DNA of 64,000 nt, taken from JAWWOW01 sp033851265 (lineage in GTDB: Bacteria > Actinomycetota > Actinomycetes > JAWWOW01). The notes below the pieces were generated by a model. The model had not been told where the DNA came from. It worked only from the letters and a program-made list of their open reading frames with translations, and made no database searches. The stretch's first letter is position 1. Every line of letters starts with the position of its first letter. A program made the translations under genes and the position numbers. Shown one piece after another: positions 52,098 through 60,864 of this stretch. The stretch is from the NCBI GenBank assembly GCA_033851265.1, contig JAWWOW010000012.1, positions 1-64,000 on the forward strand. The letters run 5' to 3'.

Positions 52098-54254
52098 TCA
52101 CAGGCCTTTCGTATCAGCCGGCTCGCGGGCGGGCTTCGGCGCGCCCGACGCTGCAGCGGGTTCCTGCAGGCCGAATCTCGCGTGCAGGCGGCGCAACGGG
52201 CGAGGAGCCCACCAGTTGAGGTCGCCGAGGAGCGTCATCGTGGCTGGCACAAGGAGGCACCGGACGAGGGTCACATCCACGACTACAGCCGTCGTCAGGG
52301 CGACGCCCATCTGTTTAACCGTCGGCGACGGGGCCGTGGCGAACCCGATGAACACGATGACGATGAGCGCGGCCGCTGACGTGATGATTCGACCACTGCG
52401 TTGCAGTGCCCGCTCGACAGCCACGTCATTGGGCAGGCCTTGGTCGACGAGCTCACGCACGCGTGAGATGAGGAAGACCTCGTAGTCCATCGACAGACCG
52501 AAAGCAAAGACGAACACGAGCACGGGTACGACGGTCTCGAGGCCGCCGCTTGCAGAGCCGCCGATCAACCCGACGAGGTGCCCGTCCTGGAAGACCCACA
52601 CCAGGACGCCAAACGTCGCGCCGAGCGACAAGAAGTTCATCACCAACGCTTTGATCGGCACCAGCACTGAGCCCGTCATCAAGAACAACAGGATGAGAGT
52701 CGCCATACAAATGAGTAGTAAGGCCCAGGGCAGGCCGCGGGCGATGTTGTGCTTGAAGTCCACGAGGTAGGCAGCCGAGCCGGCGACGTACGTCGGAAAG
52801 CCAGGTTCATCCGCGCGCAAGTCACGCACAAGTGATTGCGCCGCCGATCCCTGGCTGTCGCCAATGGGGTAAACGCGCAGGGCAGCGATCTGGCCATCCA
52901 GATCCTGTTCGGCGGTGACTGCCGTGACGCCCTGGCGCACACGCAGCTGATCGGCGTACTTGAGCAAGCGCGGATCAGTGGGGGACACCGGCGCGATGAC
53001 AAGTAGGGGGAGCACTTGCTGGTCCGGAAAGCGCGTCGTCAGGGTTTCCGCGACCTGCCGGACCTCCGACCCCTTGGGCAGTGCCTCGGGCCCGCCTTGC
53101 CGGTAGTTCGCGTGCAGGAACGGGATCCCGGCGGCGAGCAGGGCGGCTGCCACGACAATCACGACCGGAACCGGCCGCCGATGCACCCAGCGTGCGAGCG
53201 TGGCGAACGCGCCGTGGTCGCTCGTCGCCCGGGGCTTGATGCGGTGTCCCCAAATACCGAGAAGCGCTGGTGTCAGGGTCAGGGCGGCAAGCATTGCGAC
53301 GACGATGACGCCGATACCGCCCGCTGCCAGGGATCGGAACAGCGGGTCATTGAGCACCATCAGACCGCCGAACGACGCCATGACTGTCACGGCCGAGTAC
53401 GCCACCGTCCGCCCGGCGGTTGCGACAGTTCGCTCAACCGCGTGCGGAACGTCGAGACCAGCCGCGCGCTCCTCCCGGAACCGATAAACCGCCAACAAGC
53501 TGTAGTCGATTGCGAGTCCGAGCCCGAGCATGGTCACGGTGTTGACGGCGTAGACCGCGATATCGGTGACGAAGCTTGCCGCGAGCAGGAGCAGCAACGA
53601 TCCCCCGATCGCGACGAGCGCGGATATCAGTGGCAGTGCTGCGGCGGCCAGACCCCCGAAGACCAGCAAGAGCGCAACAAGCGCGATGGGGAAGGCCACC
53701 GCCTCGCCGCGGATCGCGTCGCGCTCAGCGCCCTGCTGGAACTCCTCCCACAGCAAGGCTTCGCCACCGACGCGAATGTCGCCGACCGGGATCGCGCGCA
53801 TCCGGTCGCGCACGGTATGCGCGACTTTCGGCCCCAAAGCGTCGTCATGAAGCGGGGCTAGCGTCACGACGATGAGACTCGCCTGGTTGTCGCGTGCGCG
53901 CAGATGGTCCCCGCCGGCGTCGTAGGCACTGAGAACGTTGGCAACGTTCGGGATCGCGCGGATGTCGGCAGCCGCGTCTGCGACCGCGCGCTTGGTGGTC
54001 GCACTGTCAACAGGCACCTTGTCGACGATGGCGACGACAGAGTCGCCCGCCGTCGCGTGCCTGTCGAGCAGATCGAAGCCACGCCCCGACTCTGACGACG
54101 AGGTGGTGTCGTCGGCGAGCCGTCCGAAGACCGAGCTGCCGAGGGCGATGCCGGCGATGACGAGAACCGCCCACGCCAGGGCCACCAAGCGCCGCCGTCG
54201 GTAACAGAATGCCCCGAGGCGGGTGAACATGTCGGCCTGCGTCACTGTGGCCAT
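52098..54254 (-). CDS. MMPL/RND-family transporter
   Basis: A 718-residue transporter with two tandem MMPL modules, each an outer soluble domain flanked by about six transmembrane segments; the second membrane block contains VLVFVFAFGLSMDYEVFLISRV, whose Gly/Asp-rich stretch matches the proton-relay type motif (Asp in MDYE). It probably exports lipids, dyes or drugs. It is divergent from a TetR gene with a 45-base intergenic region holding a palindromic site. ATG 54254 or ATG 54230 could be the start; neither has a strong ribosome-binding site. Confidence 0.92.
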   Translation of the reverse strand: MATVTQADMFTRLGAFCYRRRRLVALAWAVLVIAGIALGSSVFGRLADDTTSSSESGRGFDLLDRHATAGDSVVAIVDKVPVDSATTKRAVADAAADIRAIPNVANVLSAYDAGGDHLRARDNQASLIVVTLAPLHDDALGPKVAHTVRDRMRAIPVGDIRVGGEALLWEEFQQGAERDAIRGEAVAFPIALVALLLVFGGLAAAALPLISALVAIGGSLLLLLAASFVTDIAVYAVNTVTMLGLGLAIDYSLLAVYRFREERAAGLDVPHAVERTVATAGRTVAYSAVTVMASFGGLMVLNDPLFRSLAAGGIGVIVVAMLAALTLTPALLGIWGHRIKPRATSDHGAFATLARWVHRRPVPVVIVVAAALLAAGIPFLHANYRQGGPEALPKGSEVRQVAETLTTRFPDQQVLPLLVIAPVSPTDPRLLKYADQLRVRQGVTAVTAEQDLDGQIAALRVYPIGDSQGSAAQSLVRDLRADEPGFPTYVAGSAAYLVDFKHNIARGLPWALLLICMATLILLFLMTGSVLVPIKALVMNFLSLGATFGVLVWVFQDGHLVGLIGGSASGGLETVVPVLVFVFAFGLSMDYEVFLISRVRELVDQGLPNDVAVERALQRSGRIITSAAALIVIVFIGFATAPSPTVKQMGVALTTAVVVDVTLVRCLLVPATMTLLGDLNWWAPRPLRRLHARFGLQEPAAASGAPKPAREPADTKGL

Positions 54255-54269
54255 CCGAGGTAGGCTTCA

Positions 54270-54284
54270 CATACAACCTGTATG
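54270..54284. promoter_or_regulatory. Inverted repeat, candidate TetR operator
   Basis: CATAC-AACCT-GTATG is a perfect 5-5-5 inverted repeat in the 45-base divergent region between the MMPL gene and the TetR gene. Its position would allow one repressor to block both promoters. Confidence 0.55.
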
Positions 54285-54299
54285 CAACAGGGAGTCTGT

Positions 54300-55019
54300 A
54301 TGCCAGTCAAGGGCCCTGCTCCGGGGAGCAAGAAGAAGAATGCTGCCGCCCCGTCGCGCGCCAGCCGGCGCGCCGAAAACGCTTTCGAGACGCGCGCTGC
54401 GATCGTCACTTCCGCGCGCAAGCTGTTCGCGAAGAAGGGCTACGCGAACACCGGCACCGAGGAGATCGTCGCCAAGGCTCGGGTCACCCGCGGCGCGCTC
54501 TACCACCACTTCCGCGACAAGGAAGAGCTGTTCCGCGTCGTTGCCGACCAGCTCGTGTCCGAGACGCTGCACAAGCTCGTCGCCGAGGGCACTGCCGGCC
54601 AGTTCGGCACCGACGACAACATTTGGAACGGGTTCCGCAGGGGGTTCCAGGCCTACCTGGACGCTTGCCTCGAGCCCGCGTTTCAGCGCATCGTCATTGT
54701 GGATGCACCGGCGATCCTGCGCGACACACCAACGCGGTCAGACCAAGCCGCCGCCATCCTTGAACGCGGCTGGTTGGAGCGCGCAATGGAAGAGGGCTAC
54801 CTCATCGAGGCACCCGTTGACGCCCTCAACGCCCTGGCCGCCGGTCTTCTCACCGCCGCGAGCAGGTACGTCGCACAGGCAACAGACCAGGCGACCGCAC
54901 GTCGGGAGATGGGCGAAGCGCTCGACGTGGTGCTCGCCGCGCTCGGGAGTCGAGAGCCTCCCCAGCCGGCCGCTAAGCGGGTCACGGGGCAACGTCGACC
55001 ACCACGACCTGCTGGCTAG
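54300..55019 (+). CDS. TetR-family transcriptional repressor (divergent from MMPL)
   Basis: A 239-residue repressor with a basic N-terminal extension (PGSKKKN...ASRRAE), the helix-turn-helix at about 30-80 (YANTGTEEIVAKARVTRGALYHHF) and a large ligand domain. The ATG at 54300 is favoured over 54282 because GGGAG lies five bases before it. It should repress the MMPL exporter and itself. The C-terminus is Pro/Arg-rich. Its stop shares CTAG with the convergent gene's stop. Confidence 0.92.
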   Translation: MPVKGPAPGSKKKNAAAPSRASRRAENAFETRAAIVTSARKLFAKKGYANTGTEEIVAKARVTRGALYHHFRDKEELFRVVADQLVSETLHKLVAEGTAGQFGTDDNIWNGFRRGFQAYLDACLEPAFQRIVIVDAPAILRDTPTRSDQAAAILERGWLERAMEEGYLIEAPVDALNALAAGLLTAASRYVAQATDQATARREMGEALDVVLAALGSREPPQPAAKRVTGQRRPPRPAG

Positions 55020-55213
55020 CGCGAGCGGTCGACGGCCTCGTCGATTCTCCGGGCGGCATCGAGCGCCTGGGCCGCCGTGACCGGGACGCCGTTACGGCGC
55101 CATTCGTTGCGTTGGCAGACATCGCACAGGTAGAGGAGCAGGCCGGTCGGTGCGGGAATGCCGATGACGATCTCGCGCATGTCGTCACCGCAACAACGCG
55201 GTGTGCTGGCCAT
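55016..55213 (-). CDS. 65-residue Cys-rich protein
   Basis: A small gene with AGGGGG six to seven bases before its ATG (55211-55213). The product has Cys7-Cys8 and Cys30-x2-Cys33 (LCDVCQ), a likely single zinc site, and an Ala/Arg-rich helical C-terminus (AAQALDAARRIDEAVDR). No family recognised. It is on the opposite strand to the TetR gene and shares the CTAG stop tetranucleotide with it. Confidence 0.68.
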   Translation of the reverse strand: MASTPRCCGDDMREIVIGIPAPTGLLLYLCDVCQRNEWRRNGVPVTAAQALDAARRIDEAVDRSR

Positions 55214-55299
55214 CTGCGCCCCCTGATTGTGGACACGGTCTAGATGAGGCATCGGCGACGAAATGACCATACTTGACCGCTTTGCGTCATGATGACGAT

Positions 55300-55755
55300 G
55301 TGCCCCCGCTTCACCACGCAGCGATCTGCACCGGCGATCTGGAGCGGGCGCGACGGTTCTGGCAGGACGGCCTCGGTCTCGTCGAGTTTTTCGACCACGA
55401 GTTCACCGGTGACTGGCCAACTCTGTTCGGAGCATCGACCAACCGGCTGCGTTCGGTGTTCCTCGGAGACCGGGACCATCCCGATGCGGGCATCGTCGAA
55501 CTCGTCGCGTTCATCGACGGCGATGATCGTGGCAACGAGCTGGCCGCCAACGCCGATGCAGGTCCGCAGACCGGTTTTTTCTTGCTGTCGTTCAACGTCG
55601 ATGTCGAGGCTGCGCTGCAACGGCTCGTGGACCTCGGATTTGTCGACGGCGTACGCCGAATCTCGGTGCCTGCGGGCGGCGGCAAACAGGTTCCGATGGC
55701 CGTCGTACGCGCACCCGATGCTGTGCTGGTCGAGCTGATCGGACCAGCGCACTAA
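55300..55755 (+). CDS. VOC (glyoxalase) superfamily protein
   Basis: A 151-residue VOC protein starting at GTG, with PPLHHAAICTGDLERARRFW at the N-terminus and the C-terminal VLVELIGP. A metal site of His and Glu type is expected. It converges on the SDR with a four-base overlap at the stops. It may belong functionally with the VOC/monooxygenase cluster that follows, but its strand and position do not prove this. Confidence 0.75.
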   Translation: MPPLHHAAICTGDLERARRFWQDGLGLVEFFDHEFTGDWPTLFGASTNRLRSVFLGDRDHPDAGIVELVAFIDGDDRGNELAANADAGPQTGFFLLSFNVDVEAALQRLVDLGFVDGVRRISVPAGGGKQVPMAVVRAPDAVLVELIGPAH

Positions 55756-56507
55756 GGCTTCGGACGTCGGACGCGCAGACCTTGGCCATAGGAGTCGATC
55801 GGGCTGTGCAGGGCGAGACCGCCGTCGGCATGCAGGACCTGGCCGGTGACCCAGGCCATGTCGAGCAGACTGAGGATCGCTTGGGCGACGTCGTCGGGGT
55901 TGCCTAACCGGCCGAGTGCAGTGCGTTCAGTTAGACCGTCGGCCCAGCCGGGCAAGGCTGACGGGTCTCCCAGCATCGGCGTCTGCGTGACTCCCGGTCC
56001 GACGGCATTGACGCGGATGCCATGGCGGCCCCACTCGACGGCGGCGACGCCAACGAGCATGTCGACGCCGGCCTTGGACACGCTGTACGCGCCAACGTTG
56101 CGGTCGGTCAGCGTGCCGCTGATGCTCGACACGGCCACCATCGAGCCGTCGACATGGGCATCGATCATGGCGCGTGCGGCCGCGCGTAGGACCAGCCACG
56201 TGCCGAGCAGGTTCACGTCCAGCACGCGCCGGAACTCATCCGGCGACTCGTCGACAAGGAGCGCGCTGCGTCCGATGCCTGCACACGTGACGACGTAGCT
56301 GGGTGTGCCAGCGAGCCGCACCACCTCGGCGATCGCGGCGTCTACAGCGGCCGGGTCGCTGACATCGCACTCGATGTCGCGCGGCTCGGCAACATCGAGG
56401 ACGAAAACCTGGGCTCCGGTTTCCCGGAGTTGGGCAGCGACCGCGGCCCCGATGCCAGACGCTCCACCGCTGACGATCGCGACCTTCGGACGCTCGGAAG
56501 TGGTCAC
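55752..56507 (-). CDS. SDR-family oxidoreductase
   Basis: A 251-residue short-chain dehydrogenase with SGGASGIGAAVA (about 14-25), the NAD-binding Asp in LDVAEPRDIECDVSD, and YSVSKAG with catalytic Ser (SSISGT), Tyr and Lys. It begins at GTG. Substrate unknown. It is divergent from the alpha/beta hydrolase, so it probably shares a promoter region of about 60 bases with it and belongs to the same degradative cluster. Confidence 0.88.
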   Translation of the reverse strand: MTTSERPKVAIVSGGASGIGAAVAAQLRETGAQVFVLDVAEPRDIECDVSDPAAVDAAIAEVVRLAGTPSYVVTCAGIGRSALLVDESPDEFRRVLDVNLLGTWLVLRAAARAMIDAHVDGSMVAVSSISGTLTDRNVGAYSVSKAGVDMLVGVAAVEWGRHGIRVNAVGPGVTQTPMLGDPSALPGWADGLTERTALGRLGNPDDVAQAILSLLDMAWVTGQVLHADGGLALHSPIDSYGQGLRVRRPKP

Positions 56508-56567
56508 GCGGACAACTTAGGGGAGCACCTCGCCGCACCTGACGCAGATGTCAGGCAGGATTCCGTC

Positions 56568-57515
56568 GTGGACCCGGAGCTGGCCGTGATCGCGTCGCGT
56601 TTGCCGCGGTCGTCGTTGGCCGACCCCGCGCTCGCACGCCAGGCCATTCGTGACATGTTCAGCGCTGGGGCGCACCGTCTCGACCGGTCGTGGACTGAAC
56701 GCGTCGACGTCGTGAGCACGGACGTCGCCGGCGCGGACGGCAGCCGCGTACCGATACGGATCTACACGCCTCGCGAAGAAGCGCGCACAGGGGCGGGGCT
56801 CGTGCACTTCCATGGCGGTGCGTTCGTCATCGGTGACCTGGATCTGTCCGAACATGCCGCAAGTCGTTACGCCGATCTGGCCGGCATCACGGTCGTCGAT
56901 GTGGACTACCGGCTTGCGCCCGAGCACCCGTTCCCCGCCGGGTTCGATGACAGTTATGCGGCGCTGTGTTGGACAGCCGATCACTGCAACGACCTCGGGA
57001 TCGACCGGACCCGCATCGCCGTCGGCGGTCACAGTGCGGGCGGTGGTCTCGCCGCTGCGGTGGCGTTGGCCGCGCGCGACCGGGGCGGGCCGGCGCTCTC
57101 CTTCCAACTGCTGCTGTATCCGGTGCTCGATGACCGGCTGACGACGCGGTCCGTGCGCGAGATGTTGGACACGCCGATGTGGACCGCCGAGAGCGCCGTG
57201 CACATGTGGCAGCACTATCTCGCCGAGCGCGCCGGTCAGCCCGACGTCTCGGCGTACGCCGCACCGGCCCGGGCCGCGGACGCGAAGGGCGGACTGGGTG
57301 GGCTGCCACCGGCGTACCTGCTCGCCTGCGAACTGGACCCGCTGCGCGACGAAGACATCACCTACGCGCTGCGTTTGATGGAGGACGGCGTCAGCGTTGA
57401 CCTCCACGTGGTCGCGGGTGCCTACCACGGCTTCGACGGGTTGCCGTCGCAGCTGAGCCGGCGTACGTCGGCGGAGATCATCGAAGTCCTGCGCCGCTGG
57501 GTTGCACTCTCGTGA
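56568..57515 (+). CDS. Alpha/beta hydrolase fold-3 (HSL-type) esterase
   Basis: A 315-residue esterase with HGGA at 82-85, the nucleophile motif GHSAGGG around Ser156, DYRLAPEHPFPAGFDD and a C-terminal His in GAYHGFDG. The GTG at 56568 has CAGGA about eight bases upstream. It overlaps the VOC start by four bases (GTGA), which starts a three-gene unit with the VOC protein and the flavin monooxygenase. It may cleave the ester formed by a Baeyer-Villiger step. Confidence 0.9.
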   Translation: MDPELAVIASRLPRSSLADPALARQAIRDMFSAGAHRLDRSWTERVDVVSTDVAGADGSRVPIRIYTPREEARTGAGLVHFHGGAFVIGDLDLSEHAASRYADLAGITVVDVDYRLAPEHPFPAGFDDSYAALCWTADHCNDLGIDRTRIAVGGHSAGGGLAAAVALAARDRGGPALSFQLLLYPVLDDRLTTRSVREMLDTPMWTAESAVHMWQHYLAERAGQPDVSAYAAPARAADAKGGLGGLPPAYLLACELDPLRDEDITYALRLMEDGVSVDLHVVAGAYHGFDGLPSQLSRRTSAEIIEVLRRWVALS

Positions 57516-57991
57516 TCCACGGTCTTGCGCACACGGCGATCTGTGTCCCTGACGTCGATGCTGCCGTCGCGTGGTACCGCGATGTGCTGGGGTTGCAGGT
57601 GCTCTCCCCGCCGTACTTGATGGAGGGCGAAGACATCGCTCGCGACATGGGGGAGCTGGTCCCCGACCCACGACTGAAGGCAGCCATCGTCGGTTTCCCG
57701 GACGATGGGGACCGTGTGCTGGAGATCGTCGAGTACCCGGACGTGTCGAGCGCCAGCACGCCGCGCACCGACGGGCTGACCGACCACGGTCTGGCTCACG
57801 TGGCACTGCTCTGCACCGACATCGAAGCGACGCGCAAGACGCTCGAGGAGCGTGGGGTGCACTTCCTTGTGCACGGCATCGCCGACATAACACGGCTGCG
57901 CACGACGTGGTTCGCGGATCCGTGGGGAGTCGTCTTCATCCTCATTGAAAAATCGCGGCCCGAGCGGCCGTACTACGCGCAATGGGGATGA
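57512..57991 (+). CDS. VOC (glyoxalase) superfamily protein
   Basis: A 159-residue VOC protein with GLAHTAICVPDVDAAVAWYRDVLGL and the second-half motif HGLAHVALLCTDIEATRKTLEERG. It overlaps the esterase by four bases and the monooxygenase by four bases, so it is an integral part of that unit. Its role may be epimerisation or isomerisation of an intermediate; the metal ligands look intact (two His, one Glu). Confidence 0.82.
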   Translation: MIHGLAHTAICVPDVDAAVAWYRDVLGLQVLSPPYLMEGEDIARDMGELVPDPRLKAAIVGFPDDGDRVLEIVEYPDVSSASTPRTDGLTDHGLAHVALLCTDIEATRKTLEERGVHFLVHGIADITRLRTTWFADPWGVVFILIEKSRPERPYYAQWG

Positions 57992-59469
57992 ACGAGCGGG
58001 CACGCCCTGGCAAACCGACCGTTGCGGTCCTCGGCGCCGGCTTCGGCGGCATCGGGATGGGCATCAAGCTCAAGCGAGCCGGCTACCCGTTCACCATCTA
58101 CGAGAAGTCCGACGGCGTCGGTGGCACGTGGCGCGACAACACGTACCCAGGTGCCGCGTGTGACGTGCCGTCTCACCTGTACTCGTACTCCTACGAGCTC
58201 AACCCGTGGTGGAGCCGGACCCACGCGACCCAACCGGAGATCCTTGCCTACCTCGAGCGGTGTGCTGATCAGTACGGCGTACGAGCGCACGTACGGACTG
58301 ACACCGCGATCACGGAAGCGCGTTGGAACGACGCGACCCAACAGTGGCAGCTCACCGCCGACACCGGCGAGACGTTCGTAGCGGACGTACTCGTGAGCAG
58401 TCTCGGCATGCTCAACATCCCGCATGTGCCAGACATCCCTGGCGCTGATCGATTCACCGGTCGGATGTTCCACTCCTCGCGGTGGGACCACAGCAAGCCG
58501 GTTGCTGGCGAACGGGTGGCATCCATCGGCACCGGCGCCAGTGCGATTCAGTACGTCCCGGCGATCGCACCCGAGGTCGAGCGGCTGACCGTCTTCCAAC
58601 GCACACCGATCTGGATCACGCCACGTATTGACCGTGCATACACCGACGAGGAGCAACGGCGGTTCGCTCGCCGGCCGCTTGCCGCCCGCAGACACCGGTG
58701 GCAGATCTGGTGGAGCTATGAGAAGGCTCGCTTCGCGGTCGACTCGGAGCAAACGGTTGCGCAGACCGCGCTAGCCCGGTCCTACCTCGAGCGCAAGATC
58801 ACTGATCCAGAGCTGCGCGCCAAGCTGACTCCCGCCTATCCCGTTGGCTGCAAGCGGCCGCTCATCTCGCGCGAGTGGTTGCCGGCGCTTACCCGTCCGA
58901 ACGTGCGACTGGTCACCGAGCCGATCATCGAGATCACCGAACGAGGGCTGCTTACCGCCGACGGTGAGGAGCATGAGGTCGACACGATCGTGTTCGGCAC
59001 GGGTTTTCGTGCGAACGAGTACCTGACGGCGATCGACATCCACGGCCGGGCCGGCTGCCGGCTGCACGACGATTGGCGTGATGGCGCAGAGGCTTACCTC
59101 GGTCTGACTGTCGCGGGTTATCCGAATTTGTTCCTGCTGTATGGGCCGAACACCAACGGTGTGAACTCGATCCTGTTCATGCACGAGGCGCAGGCGCGCT
59201 ATGTCTTGCGCGCGTTAGTGGCGCTGTCGCGCTGGCCGATCGGTGCGGTGGAAATCCGCCGACGGGTCATGGATCGCTACAACCGGCGGATCCAAGCAGC
59301 GATGCAAGACACCGTGTGGCTAGCGGGCTGCCGTAACTACTACCAGACACCGAACGGAAAGGTCGTCACGCAACTGCCCTACAGCGGTGGTCGCTACTGG
59401 CTCCGAACGCGCCTGCTGCACATCTGGAACTACCGGCTTCAACCCCGGCGACGCCGATCTGCCGGCTAG
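57988..59469 (+). CDS. Flavin-binding (Baeyer-Villiger-type) monooxygenase
   Basis: A 493-residue FAD/NADPH monooxygenase. FAD motif LGAGFGGIGMG at 15-25, the BVMO fingerprint FxGxxxHxxxW as FTGRMFHSSRW near 155, and a second Rossmann motif IGTGASAIQ near 180. The start is set by the ATGA overlap at 57988; ATG 57982 is also possible. It would insert oxygen into a ketone to make an ester or lactone, which the esterase upstream could hydrolyse. Substrate unknown. Confidence 0.9.
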   Translation: MNERARPGKPTVAVLGAGFGGIGMGIKLKRAGYPFTIYEKSDGVGGTWRDNTYPGAACDVPSHLYSYSYELNPWWSRTHATQPEILAYLERCADQYGVRAHVRTDTAITEARWNDATQQWQLTADTGETFVADVLVSSLGMLNIPHVPDIPGADRFTGRMFHSSRWDHSKPVAGERVASIGTGASAIQYVPAIAPEVERLTVFQRTPIWITPRIDRAYTDEEQRRFARRPLAARRHRWQIWWSYEKARFAVDSEQTVAQTALARSYLERKITDPELRAKLTPAYPVGCKRPLISREWLPALTRPNVRLVTEPIIEITERGLLTADGEEHEVDTIVFGTGFRANEYLTAIDIHGRAGCRLHDDWRDGAEAYLGLTVAGYPNLFLLYGPNTNGVNSILFMHEAQARYVLRALVALSRWPIGAVEIRRRVMDRYNRRIQAAMQDTVWLAGCRNYYQTPNGKVVTQLPYSGGRYWLRTRLLHIWNYRLQPRRRRSAG

Positions 59470-59487
59470 CCCACCTTCAGGCGGAAA

Positions 59488-59724
59488 CTACTGCTGGTAG
59501 CCCTCGACCTCGCTCACGGGGCGAGCCTCTGCGCCGCTCGGATCCTCTCCGAACTCTCGCCGTGCTTGCCGTTGCCGTAGCAAGTCCCAGCATTGATCGA
59601 GCTGCTCCTCGAGGCGGCGACGGCGTTCGACTCTGTCGCCAGCGTCGTCCCCACTGTTCGCGAGGCCGTGCTCCTCGTTCACCAGCTCTTTGATGCGCGC
59701 GAAGATGTCCTCATCCTCTGTCAT
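59488..59724 (-). CDS. DUF2630 family protein
   Basis: This 78-residue acidic protein has the DUF2630 pattern (DIFARIKELVNEEHGL, LEEQLDQCWDLLRQRQARREFG, VEGYQQ). GAGGGA lies about four bases before the ATG at 59722-59724. The family is common in actinobacteria and its function is unknown. It is convergent with the monooxygenase and only 66 bases from the HtrA-like gene behind it. Confidence 0.85.
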   Translation of the reverse strand: MTEDEDIFARIKELVNEEHGLANSGDDAGDRVERRRRLEEQLDQCWDLLRQRQARREFGEDPSGAEARPVSEVEGYQQ

Positions 59725-59790
59725 GCGATCCCTCACCGTTGCTGCGCCGGGTTGTAGATCTTCAGTCAACACCCAGCGAGTGCCGGGAAA

Positions 59791-60765
59791 TCACCCGGTG
59801 ACCAGCTCTCGCGGGAAGGCGATGACGTCGACCATTGCACCGTTGCGGACGACAGTCACCGGCAGAGGTTTGCCGATCGCTTCCGCAAGCATCAGCCGCT
59901 GCAGGTCCTGAGACGTTGCTACGTCGCGACCGGCCGCTGACAGCAGCACGTCGCCCACCTTGAGACCGGCTTGGTCCGCGGGTGATCCGGGCTCGACATG
60001 CAGCAGCGTCAACCCATCGTGGCGGCCGGTGCGCGCTGCGACGGAACCCGCCAGCGCGGCCGGGCGGGTGCCGACGCCGAGGTATGCACGAGTTACTCGC
60101 CCCTCGGCTATCAGTGTCGCGATGATCTGGCGCGACGTCGAGTTGATCGGAATGGCCAGACCGAGCCCAATGCCGGCCACGGCGGTGTTGATGCCGACCA
60201 CAGAGGCATCGGCGACCGCCAGTGCGCCACCGGAGTTGCCAGGATTCAGCGCCGCGTCTGTCTGGATGACGTCGTCGATGATTCGCGCCGCACGCCGGTC
60301 ACCCACTGGCATGGATCGGCCGAGTGCGCTGACTACCCCGGCCGTGACGGACCCGGTGAAGCCGAGGGGGTTGCCCACTGCGACAACAAGCTGGCCGACG
60401 CGCAGGAGGTCGGCGTCGCCGAGTCTCGCCGGGGGTGGGATGGCTCCCGACGCGCGAAGTACGGCGAGGTCGGATAGGGGATCACGTCCGACCACATCGA
60501 CAGGGCTCGCGGACCCGTCCGAGAACGATGCCCGCCCCGCCCGATGCGGGCCGACCACATGAGCGTTCGTGAGTAGAAAGCCGTCATCGGTGAAGATGAC
60601 CGCGGAGCCACTGCCGCGCGGCCGGCCTCCGGTGTCGGCGATCGTGACTGCTGCCACCTGCGGCGTGAGCGTTGCGGCGACAGCGGTGACGACCGTGGAG
60701 TAGGCGTCGAGCGCGGCAGCGTCGGCCGCCGCCTTTTCTTCGAACATGCGAGACACAACGCACAT
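59791..60765 (-). CDS. HtrA-like serine protease with PDZ domain, no obvious export signal
   Basis: A 324-residue protein with the chymotrypsin-fold triad H69 (LLTNAHV), D99 (SDLAVLR) and S178 (NPGNSGGAL), and a C-terminal PDZ domain (about 230-320; GSPADQAGLKVGDVLL). Unlike DegP/HtrA1 homologues it has no clear signal peptide or membrane anchor: residues 1-30 are mildly hydrophobic at best. The ATG at 60765 (or 60747) is uncertain because neither has a ribosome-binding site. It may be a cytoplasmic quality-control protease, or exported by an atypical route. Confidence 0.85.
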   Translation of the reverse strand: MCVVSRMFEEKAAADAAALDAYSTVVTAVAATLTPQVAAVTIADTGGRPRGSGSAVIFTDDGFLLTNAHVVGPHRAGRASFSDGSASPVDVVGRDPLSDLAVLRASGAIPPPARLGDADLLRVGQLVVAVGNPLGFTGSVTAGVVSALGRSMPVGDRRAARIIDDVIQTDAALNPGNSGGALAVADASVVGINTAVAGIGLGLAIPINSTSRQIIATLIAEGRVTRAYLGVGTRPAALAGSVAARTGRHDGLTLLHVEPGSPADQAGLKVGDVLLSAAGRDVATSQDLQRLMLAEAIGKPLPVTVVRNGAMVDVIAFPRELVTG

Positions 60766-60864
60766 GCTGGTCCGGCTCTGCCGGTGTTCGCCGTAAGCAG
60801 ATCTGTTTGCCAAGCCCGGCCGCGGTTACTGTTGTCCCGAGCCGGCGCTTCGCAAGGAGGTCGC

